From the NCBI GenBank assembly GCA_044375275.1, contig JBILMZ010000075.1, forward strand, positions 1 to 13,982: 13,982 nt of DNA. Direction: 5' to 3'. The position numbers were made by a program, and so were the translations under genes. The notes under the pieces are model-generated. The model saw only the letters and a list, made by a program, of their open reading frames with translations. It was not told the origin of the DNA and did no database searches. Below are positions 6,753 to 12,992 of this stretch, one piece after another; positions within the stretch are counted from its first letter, which is position 1, and each line of letters starts with the position of its first letter. The DNA is from SZUA-430 sp044375275. GTDB lineage: Bacteria > Pseudomonadota > Alphaproteobacteria > Micropepsales > Micropepsaceae.

Positions 6753-7664
6753 TCAGGGTGGCCCGGCGCGCAGGTCGCCGATGATCGCCTCGATGTAGTT
6801 GGTCACAATGGACACATGGCCTTCCCCCTCCGGGAACGTCGCCCGGGCGTTCGGGATGTTGTCTGCGTAGAACTTGCCGATGGATACCGGCACCTGTGCG
6901 TCGTGGGTTCCATGCCAGATCGAGACCGGCGTGCGGATGTCCTTGAGGTCGAAGTGCCATGGCTCGCCATAGACCCGCGCATCCGACGAGGGGCCACGGG
7001 CCGAGGCCCGCAAGCCTTCCCGGAAGCTGGCGAAGAGCATGCGCAGGAATTCCGGCGTCATGGCTTCATTGTCCTTTGAGGCGCGCGGGACGGATCGCCT
7101 GATCCGGGCGAACTGCTTCTCGGCGGCCGGCAGGTGGATCAGGGTGCGCATGGCATTGAGCAGGACCGATCTGCGGATCGGACGCTGTCCGAGGTCCAGG
7201 AGGAAGCCGACACGGTTGGAGGACATGCCGGGCGCCTGCGGTGGACCGAGGCCCGCGATGAGCGCGGTCTTGATGATGCGTTTACCGAAATAGTGGGCGC
7301 AGGCAGCGGCGTAGGGCCCGCCGCCCGACATGCCCACCACGGCAAAGCGGTCAAGCCCCAGCTGGTTGGCGAGGGACTCGATGTCGTGGGGCCAATGCTC
7401 GAGCTTGCGGTCCTTGTGCGGGTCGGACAGGCCATAGCCGGGCCGGTCGACGCCGATCATCTGGACGCTCTGGATATTGAAGAAACCGGCTTCGAGCCGC
7501 GACCCCGGCCAGCCATGGAAATAGAAGACAGGGAGGGCTGAAACGGAGCCGAACTGGGCATAACCCAGCCTGCGGCCATCGGGCAGCGTTACGGTTTTCA
7601 TGGCTTGGGCGATGGCTCCGTCGGGCTTGGGTCGCGACAGCGGGATCGGGGCGAGGGCGTCCAT
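6753..7664 (-). CDS. Alpha/beta hydrolase
   Basis: A 303-residue cytosolic alpha/beta-hydrolase-fold protein. The ATG at 7664 is preceded by CGGAA. An in-frame TTG at 7751 would reach into the sdhE promoter and is unlikely; an ATG at 7601, just before VTLPDGRRLGYAQFG, is a fair alternative. The catalytic set looks complete: oxyanion motif FHGWPGSR (~49-56), VDRPGYGLSD, nucleophile elbow GMSGGG with Ser113, acid GTHD with Asp255, and GEGH with His283. This resembles haloalkane dehalogenase/epoxide hydrolase-type or peptidase-33-like enzymes, and the substrate cannot be told. It lies between recG and sdhE, which are more often direct neighbours, and is probably cotranscribed with recG (25-base gap). 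Its link to DNA repair is likely positional only. Confidence 0.88.
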   Translation of the reverse strand: MDALAPIPLSRPKPDGAIAQAMKTVTLPDGRRLGYAQFGSVSALPVFYFHGWPGSRLEAGFFNIQSVQMIGVDRPGYGLSDPHKDRKLEHWPHDIESLANQLGLDRFAVVGMSGGGPYAAACAHYFGKRIIKTALIAGLGPPQAPGMSSNRVGFLLDLGQRPIRRSVLLNAMRTLIHLPAAEKQFARIRRSVPRASKDNEAMTPEFLRMLFASFREGLRASARGPSSDARVYGEPWHFDLKDIRTPVSIWHGTHDAQVPVSIGKFYADNIPNARATFPEGEGHVSIVTNYIEAIIGDLRAGPP

Positions 7665-7756
7665 TCGGTTTTCCGCGATTTGGAGATGCAGAGACGTTTC
7701 GGCGCAGCAATATGTAATGCCTAGCGGGGGAACGTGGGAGTGCTTATACAAAGTTC
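7665..7756. promoter_or_regulatory. Divergent promoter region, hydrolase-recG / sdhE-mfd
   Basis: Ninety-two bases separate the start codons. On the plus strand TATACA at 7745-7750 resembles a -10 element, and a transcript from it would begin at or very near the sdhE ATG. No good -35 is visible 17 bases upstream, and no clear Shine-Dalgarno lies close to the sdhE start (GGGAG ends about 17 bases away). A TATGTAAT tract at about 7711-7718 is another AT-rich candidate. No confident promoter is seen for the minus-strand genes. Confidence 0.35.
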
Positions 7757-8029
7757 ATGGATACAGCCGCAGAAAACCGCCGGAAAAAACTGAAGTTTCA
7801 GGCCTGGCACAGAGGCTTCAAGGAAGTCGACCTCATTCTGGGTCCCTTTGCGGATGAACGCCTGGGGCAGATGAGCGACGACGAACTCGACGCCTTCGAG
7901 GATCTGCTGAACGTGCCTGACCACGATCTGTATGACTGGATCTGCCAGCGCAGCTCGCCACCCGACAGATTCCGCACCAAGGTCTATGAGCAAATTTTCG
8001 ATTTTAGCCGGCGCGCCGGAAGGGTTTGA
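7757..8029 (+). CDS. sdhE: FAD assembly factor SdhE (succinate dehydrogenase assembly factor 2 family)
   Basis: A 90-residue protein of the SdhE/Sdh5/DUF339 family, normal for alphaproteobacteria. SdhE promotes covalent attachment of FAD to the flavoprotein subunit SdhA of succinate dehydrogenase in the cytoplasm. The invariant RGxxE signature is present as HRGFKEVDLILG (Arg19, Gly20, Glu23). The rest follows the five-helix pattern: a DERLGQMSDDELDAFEDLL region, VPDHDLYDWI and the C-terminal YEQIFDFSRR. The N-terminus is basic (NRRKKLKF), as usual. The last 44 bases are also the first codons of mfd in another frame, so the two genes are almost certainly cotranscribed. The sdhE-mfd pairing is common in alphaproteobacteria. 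Translation initiation lacks an obvious ribosome binding site, so the mRNA may be leaderless or nearly so. Confidence 0.95.
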   Translation: MDTAAENRRKKLKFQAWHRGFKEVDLILGPFADERLGQMSDDELDAFEDLLNVPDHDLYDWICQRSSPPDRFRTKVYEQIFDFSRRAGRV

Positions 8030-11000
8030 TGCGCTGCTGGTCGCGGCCCGGGCTCGGAAGGCCGGCGCGATCCACCTTCATGTTGCACGGGACGAGATGC
8101 GGATGTCGGCGCTGGCCGAGGCCGTGCGCTTCTTTGATCCCACGCTTCCTGTCCTGACGTTTCCCGGCTGGGACTGTCTTCCCTATGATCGCGTTTCGCC
8201 GAAGCCCGACATCGTCGCAGCACGCATGTCGACGCTGTCGACGCTTGCGGCTGGCATCAAGGGGCCCTGCGTCGTCATCTCGACGGTGAGTGCCGCACTG
8301 CAGCGTGTTCCGCCCCGTGGCGCGATCGCAGCGGCGCATCTGCGCGTGCGCAAGGGGGGAACCCTCCGGCTGGACGACCTGCTCTCATTCCTGACGCGCA
8401 ATGGATTCTCGCGCGTCGGCGCCGTCGTCGAACCTGGCGATTTTGCGGTTCGCGGTGGCATCGTGGACATCTACCCGCCCGGCGAAGAGCTTCCCATCCG
8501 GCTGGATTTTTTTGGAGACACGGTCGAGTCCATTCGCCGCTTTGAGGCCGAGAGCCAGACTTCGGTTTCCGAAGCGGACGAGATGGTGCTGTCTCCCTTC
8601 AACGAGGTGCCGATCGACAAGGAGTCGGTCCAGCGCTTCCGGGCGGGCTATGTCGCGACTTTTGGCGCAGTCCTCGACGAAGACCCGCTCTATGAGGCGG
8701 TGAGTGCACAGCGCAAGCATGCGGGCATGGAACACTGGCTGCCCCTGTTCTACGAGAAGCTCGAGACCATTTTCGACTATGCGGGCCCTTCGATGGTCAC
8801 GCTGGACCATCAGGTGGAAGAGTCCCATGCAGCGCGGCTGGCGCTGATTGCGGACTACCACGATGCGCGCGTGACGGCGCGGGAGACCGCGAAGGGTGTG
8901 ACGAAGGGGATGGCGTCGCCTTACAAGCCGCTCAAGCCCGCGAGCCTGTACATCACCGAAAGCGAATGGACGAACGCGCTGTCCGCGCATCAGTCACTGC
9001 AATTCTCGCCTTTCAAGCCCGTCGAGTTGTCCGGGCAGGAAGATGGCGGGGCGATCAAGGGGCGGGACTTCGCGCCGGAGCGCATTGCGGCCTCGAAAAA
9101 TGTCTTCGAGAGCGTCAAGGCGGTCATCCACGCCTTCCTCCAGAACAGGAAGCGCGTCGTGATTGCGTGCTGGACGGCAGGTTCAGCCGAGCGCATGGGT
9201 GGCGTGCTGGCCGATCACGGCGTAACCCCGATCACGATGGTTGGCAGCTGGCAGGACGCGCTCAAGCTGCATCCGTCTGCGGTGGCTGTGGTCGTGCTTG
9301 GGCTTGAGGCCGGCTTTGAAACGGCGGATCTCGCGGTCATGTCCGAGCAGGACATACTCGGTGACCGCCTTGTGCGGCGTCAGGGGCCGAAGCGACGCAC
9401 GGCGAACTTCATCGTTGAAGCGGCGGCGTTGAGCACGAATGATCTCGTCGTGCACGTGGATCACGGGATTGGCCGCTATCTGGGCCTGAAGACCATCGAG
9501 GCGGCGGGTGCGCCGCATGACTGTCTTGAGCTTCAGTATGATGGCGGCAAGCTGTTCCTGCCGGTCGAGAACATCGAACTGCTGTCGCGTTACGGGTCCG
9601 ATGACGAAGGGGCGGTGCTTGACCGTCTCGGCGGGGCGGGCTGGCAGAGCCGGAAGGCTAAGCTCAAGAACCGCATCCGCGACATGGCCGAGCAGCTGAT
9701 CAAGGTTGCGGCCGAACGGCAGTTGCGTGAAGGCCCTGTCATTGATGCGCCGCACGGCGTCTATGAAGAGTTCTGCGCCCGTTTCCCCTATGGCGAAACG
9801 GAAGATCAGGAGAAGGCGATCGGCGACGTGATGGAGGACCTGGCGAAGGGCCTTCCGATGGACCGCCTCGTCTGTGGTGACGTTGGCTTCGGCAAGACCG
9901 AGGTGGCGCTGCGGGCGGCGTTTGTTGTTGCAATGACGGGGCGGCAGGTGGCCGTCGTCGTTCCGACGACATTGCTTGCACGCCAGCACTTCAAGACGTT
10001 CGTGACCCGCTTTGCAGGGTTCCCCATACGCATCCAGCAATTGTCGCGCATGGTGACGCCTAAGGAGGCCACAGAGACGCGTGCTGCCATCACGGCAGGG
10101 CAGGTCGACATCGTGGTGGGCACGCACGCTTTGCTCGCGAAATCGATCGAGTTCCGGGATCTTGGACTGCTCGTCATCGACGAGGAGCAGCACTTCGGCG
10201 TGTCGCACAAGGAGCGGCTGAAGCAGTTGCGCTCGGAGGTCCATGTGCTGACGCTGACGGCGACGCCGATCCCGCGTACGCTGCAGCTGGCGCTGTCGGG
10301 CGTGAAGGAGATGTCGATCATTGCCACGCCGCCGGTGGACCGGCTCGCCGTGCGTACTTTCGTGACGCCGTTTGACCCGGTGACCGTGCGCGAGGCGCTT
10401 CTGCGCGAACATTATCGTGGTGGCCAGAGCTTCTTTGTCTGTCCGCGCATTTCGGACCTGGCCGACGCCGAAGAATTCATGAAGACGACGGTGCCCGAGG
10501 TGAAGTATGCGGTCGCGAACGGCCAGCTGACGCCGACGCGGCTCGAAGACATCATGTCGTCCTTCTATGACGGGAAGTTCGACGTGCTGATTTCGACGCC
10601 GATTGTCGAAAGCGGCCTCGACATTCCGACGGCGAATACGCTGATCGTTTATCGGGCGCATGTGTTCGGTCTTGCCCAGCTCTACCAGCTGCGCGGACGT
10701 ATCGGGCGGTCCAAGGCGCGTGCCTTTGCGTATTTTACCGTGCCGCCAGACCGGACTCTCACGGACAATGCGGACCGTCGCCTGAAGGTGCTGCAGTCGC
10801 TGGATTCACTCGGGGCAGGCTTCACGCTGGCTAGCCACGACCTCGACATTCGCGGCGCGGGCAACCTCCTCGGCGAGGAGCAGTCAGGTGAAGTCCGCGA
10901 AGTCGGTATTGAGCTCTACCAGGACATGCTGGAAGAAGCTGTGGCGACCCTGCGCGGAAAGCTGCCGGAGAAAGACGAATCCTGGTCGCCGCAGATCAAC

Positions 11001-11432
11001 CTGGGCTCCGCTGTTCTCATTCCCGAAGCGTATGTCAGTGACCTGAACCTGCGGCTGGCGCTTTACCGGCGTTTGTCGACGCTGGACAGCGAACAGGCGA
11101 TCGAGGCGTTTGCGGCGGAACTCATTGACCGCTTCGGTGCCTTGCCGCCGGAAGTGCGCTCGCTCCTCAAGATCGTGTCGATCAAGCGGCTGTGCCGGAT
11201 TGCGCAGGTGGAGAAGATCGATGCAGGGCCGAAGGGGGCCACGATCACGTTCCGCAACAGCGCCTTCCCCAATCCGGTCAAGCTCGTTGGCTGGCTTTCG
11301 CAGAATTCGAAGTTCGCCAAGGTGCGCCCCGACCAGAAGGTGGTGATCATGCGGGACTGGCCGACGCCGGAGGAGCGCCTCGTGGGCGCAGCCCAGACCC
11401 TCTCGAAACTGGCGGAACTCGCAGCAGCCTGA
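7986..11432 (+). CDS. mfd: Transcription-repair coupling factor Mfd
   Basis: 1148 residues, the length of E. coli Mfd. Mfd pushes RNA polymerase stalled at DNA lesions off the template and recruits UvrA for nucleotide excision repair. The UvrB-like N-terminal module spans about 1-330 (GAPEGFDA, then FPGWDCLPYDRVSP and RGGIVDIYPPG). The polymerase-interaction domain lies at about 480-540 (DLVVHVDHGIGRYLGL). The motor has Walker A GDVGFGKT (631-638), DEEQHFG (732-738), TATPIPRT (758-765), a STPIVESGLDIP segment and LYQLRGRIGRS (899-909). The C-terminal UvrA-masking domain begins near INLGSAVLIPEAY (~1004). The ATG at 7986 has AAGG upstream and begins MSKFSILAGAPEGFDA, which matches the family N-terminus; an ATG at 7932 lacks a ribosome site. 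The start lies inside sdhE, giving a 44-base overlap. Confidence 0.98.
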   Translation: MSKFSILAGAPEGFDALLVAARARKAGAIHLHVARDEMRMSALAEAVRFFDPTLPVLTFPGWDCLPYDRVSPKPDIVAARMSTLSTLAAGIKGPCVVISTVSAALQRVPPRGAIAAAHLRVRKGGTLRLDDLLSFLTRNGFSRVGAVVEPGDFAVRGGIVDIYPPGEELPIRLDFFGDTVESIRRFEAESQTSVSEADEMVLSPFNEVPIDKESVQRFRAGYVATFGAVLDEDPLYEAVSAQRKHAGMEHWLPLFYEKLETIFDYAGPSMVTLDHQVEESHAARLALIADYHDARVTARETAKGVTKGMASPYKPLKPASLYITESEWTNALSAHQSLQFSPFKPVELSGQEDGGAIKGRDFAPERIAASKNVFESVKAVIHAFLQNRKRVVIACWTAGSAERMGGVLADHGVTPITMVGSWQDALKLHPSAVAVVVLGLEAGFETADLAVMSEQDILGDRLVRRQGPKRRTANFIVEAAALSTNDLVVHVDHGIGRYLGLKTIEAAGAPHDCLELQYDGGKLFLPVENIELLSRYGSDDEGAVLDRLGGAGWQSRKAKLKNRIRDMAEQLIKVAAERQLREGPVIDAPHGVYEEFCARFPYGETEDQEKAIGDVMEDLAKGLPMDRLVCGDVGFGKTEVALRAAFVVAMTGRQVAVVVPTTLLARQHFKTFVTRFAGFPIRIQQLSRMVTPKEATETRAAITAGQVDIVVGTHALLAKSIEFRDLGLLVIDEEQHFGVSHKERLKQLRSEVHVLTLTATPIPRTLQLALSGVKEMSIIATPPVDRLAVRTFVTPFDPVTVREALLREHYRGGQSFFVCPRISDLADAEEFMKTTVPEVKYAVANGQLTPTRLEDIMSSFYDGKFDVLISTPIVESGLDIPTANTLIVYRAHVFGLAQLYQLRGRIGRSKARAFAYFTVPPDRTLTDNADRRLKVLQSLDSLGAGFTLASHDLDIRGAGNLLGEEQSGEVREVGIELYQDMLEEAVATLRGKLPEKDESWSPQINLGSAVLIPEAYVSDLNLRLALYRRLSTLDSEQAIEAFAAELIDRFGALPPEVRSLLKIVSIKRLCRIAQVEKIDAGPKGATITFRNSAFPNPVKLVGWLSQNSKFAKVRPDQKVVIMRDWPTPEERLVGAAQTLSKLAELAAA

Positions 11433-11543
11433 GCTCTGCTTTACCTGTCCTTAACTGCAATCGCGGGTCGACACGCCCGTGGTTAAGCCGTTGGCCATTG
11501 CCGGCAGTGCATACTCCCGCCACGTGAGTGGGGTTCAAGATTC
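11433..11543. promoter_or_regulatory. Intergenic region mfd-sthA with inverted repeats
   Basis: This 111-base gap contains CTTAAC (11450-11455) and GTTAAG (11482-11487), which are inverted repeats. Between them GCGGG (11463-11467) can pair with CCCGT (11476-11480, one G-U pair). The hairpin could end mfd transcription, but there is no T-run. CATACT at 11510-11515 is a possible -10 for sthA; the TTGGCC upstream (11491-11496) is spaced too closely to be its -35. GGGG at about 11530-11533 is the likely sthA ribosome site, 10 bases from ATG. A GANTC site (GATTC, 11539-11543) abuts the start codon. Confidence 0.35.
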
Positions 11544-12989
11544 ATGACACAATACGACCTGATCGTCGTCGGCAGTGGTCCGGCGGGGCGCCGTGCAGCC
11601 ATCCAGGCGGCGAAGTTCCGCAAGAAGGTGCTTGTCGTCGAGCGCGGCTATCGCGTGGGTGGCGTGTGCGTGCATACGGGCACGATCCCCTCGAAGACAT
11701 TGCGCGAGACCGTCCTGAACCTGACGGGCTGGCGCGAGCGTGGCTTCTATGGCCGCGCCTATCGGGTCAAGCAGGACATCACGGCGGAAGACCTCAAGCG
11801 TCGGCTTTCCATGACGCTGGATCACGAGGTCGAGATCCTCGAGCACCAGTTCGCCCGCAACACGGTGGACCGGGTGTCGGGGGCTGCGCGCTTCGTGTCG
11901 CCGACGCGGATCGAAGTGCAGCGTGCGGATGGCAAGACGGAATGCCACGAGGCGGACCGCTTTATCCTGGCGGTCGGCACGGTACCGCACCGTCCGACGG
12001 AAGTTCCCTTTGACGGGGACAGCATCGTCGATCCGGACGAAATCCTCGACCTGAAGCGTATCCCGCGCAGCCTCACGATCATTGGGGGTGGCGTCATCGG
12101 TATCGAGTACGCCACGATCTTCTCTGCGCTGGACGTGCGCGTGACTGTGGTTGATCCCGCGCCATCCCTGCTGCCGTTCGTGGACCAGGAGCTCGTGGAC
12201 GAATTCGTGCATGACTTGCGCGACCGTGGCATCACGCTGCGACTGAAGGCGAAGATGAGCCGCGTGGAGCGCCTGAGTGACGGGTCGTGCCTCGTGGCGC
12301 TTGAAGATGGTCGCCAGATCCGGTCGGACATGGTGCTGTTTGCCGCCGGACGGCAGGGTGCGACGCATACGCTCAACATTGAAGCGGCAGGCTTGACCGC
12401 CGACAAGCGCGGGCGCCTGCACGTGAATCCGTCGACATTCCAGACTTCCGTTCCGCACATCTACGCGGCTGGCGACATCATTGGCTTTCCGAGCCTGGCC
12501 TCGACGTCGATGGAGCAGGGCCGCATCGCTGCCTGTCACGCCTTAGGCGAGGAAGCCCCCGCGGCGCCGGAGTTCTTTCCCTATGGCATCTATTCCGTAC
12601 CTGAAATCTCGACGGTTGGCCTGACGGAAGAGCAAGTGCGCGAGAAGGGCGTAGCCTATGAGTGCGGCGTTGCGCGTTTCCGCGAGACATCGCGCGGGCA
12701 CATCATGGGGCTCAGCTCCGGCTTCATGAAGATGGTCTTCGCGCTGGAGACCCGCCGCCTGCTGGGCGTTCACATCGTGGGCGAGGGGGCGACCGAGCTC
12801 ATCCATATCGGCCAGGCTGTGCTGAACCTGGGTGGCACGCTCGACTATTTTGTCGAGAACACGTTCAACTATCCAACGCTGGCGGAAGCCTACAAGATTG
12901 CAGCACTCGACGCGTGGAACCGCATGCCGAAGGCGAACGCGTCCGTGACCCAGTTGCGGGATGTTCAGGCGCGTCTCTCACGCGCCTGA
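11544..12989 (+). CDS. sthA: Soluble (Si-specific) NAD(P)+ transhydrogenase SthA
   Basis: A 481-residue flavoprotein that reversibly passes hydride between NADPH and NAD+, usually draining excess NADPH in the cytosol. It has the pyridine nucleotide-disulfide oxidoreductase fold: FAD-binding VVGSGPAG (8-15), an NAD(P) Rossmann motif IIGGGVIGIEYA (179-190), the second FAD motif IYAAGDIIGFPSLAS (306-320) and a C-terminal dimerisation domain (~345-455). The decisive feature is GGVCVHTGTIPSK (39-51). Dihydrolipoamide dehydrogenases have a CxxxxC redox disulfide here, but this protein keeps Cys42 and has Thr47 at the second position, exactly as E. coli SthA does (GGGCTHWGTIPSK). The end motif NTFNYPTLAEAY also matches SthA and lacks the HPHPT His of disulfide reductases. 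About 20 extra residues follow the usual C-terminus. It is preceded by its own intergenic region and ends 3 bases from a convergent gene. Confidence 0.95.
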   Translation: MTQYDLIVVGSGPAGRRAAIQAAKFRKKVLVVERGYRVGGVCVHTGTIPSKTLRETVLNLTGWRERGFYGRAYRVKQDITAEDLKRRLSMTLDHEVEILEHQFARNTVDRVSGAARFVSPTRIEVQRADGKTECHEADRFILAVGTVPHRPTEVPFDGDSIVDPDEILDLKRIPRSLTIIGGGVIGIEYATIFSALDVRVTVVDPAPSLLPFVDQELVDEFVHDLRDRGITLRLKAKMSRVERLSDGSCLVALEDGRQIRSDMVLFAAGRQGATHTLNIEAAGLTADKRGRLHVNPSTFQTSVPHIYAAGDIIGFPSLASTSMEQGRIAACHALGEEAPAAPEFFPYGIYSVPEISTVGLTEEQVREKGVAYECGVARFRETSRGHIMGLSSGFMKMVFALETRRLLGVHIVGEGATELIHIGQAVLNLGGTLDYFVENTFNYPTLAEAYKIAALDAWNRMPKANASVTQLRDVQARLSRA

Positions 12990-12992
12990 GGC

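Noticed and set aside
5738..6784. A 348-codon plus-strand open frame inside recG
   Set aside because: Antisense to the RecG wedge and motor domains, with no family resemblance.
7932..7985. Upstream ATG giving an 18-residue longer Mfd
   Set aside because: It lacks a ribosome binding site, its extra residues do not resemble Mfd, and the ATG at 7986 has AAGG and starts at the family's normal N-terminus.
9183..10661. A 492-codon open frame on the minus strand inside mfd
   Set aside because: It is fully antisense to the conserved Mfd motor motifs, is very Arg/His-rich and resembles no family I know. Long antisense frames are expected opposite high-GC genes.
11451..11486. CtrA box (TTAA-N7-TTAA) upstream of sthA
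   Set aside because: The two TTAA sites are 28 bases apart, far from the 7 required.
11535..12539. A 334-codon minus-strand open frame inside sthA
   Set aside because: Fully opposite the FAD and NAD-binding domains of SthA, with Arg/His-rich composition and no recognisable motif.
11544..12989. Dihydrolipoamide dehydrogenase or mercuric/glutathione reductase
   Set aside because: The second redox Cys is replaced by Thr47 and the C-terminal HPHPT His is absent, which fits SthA instead.
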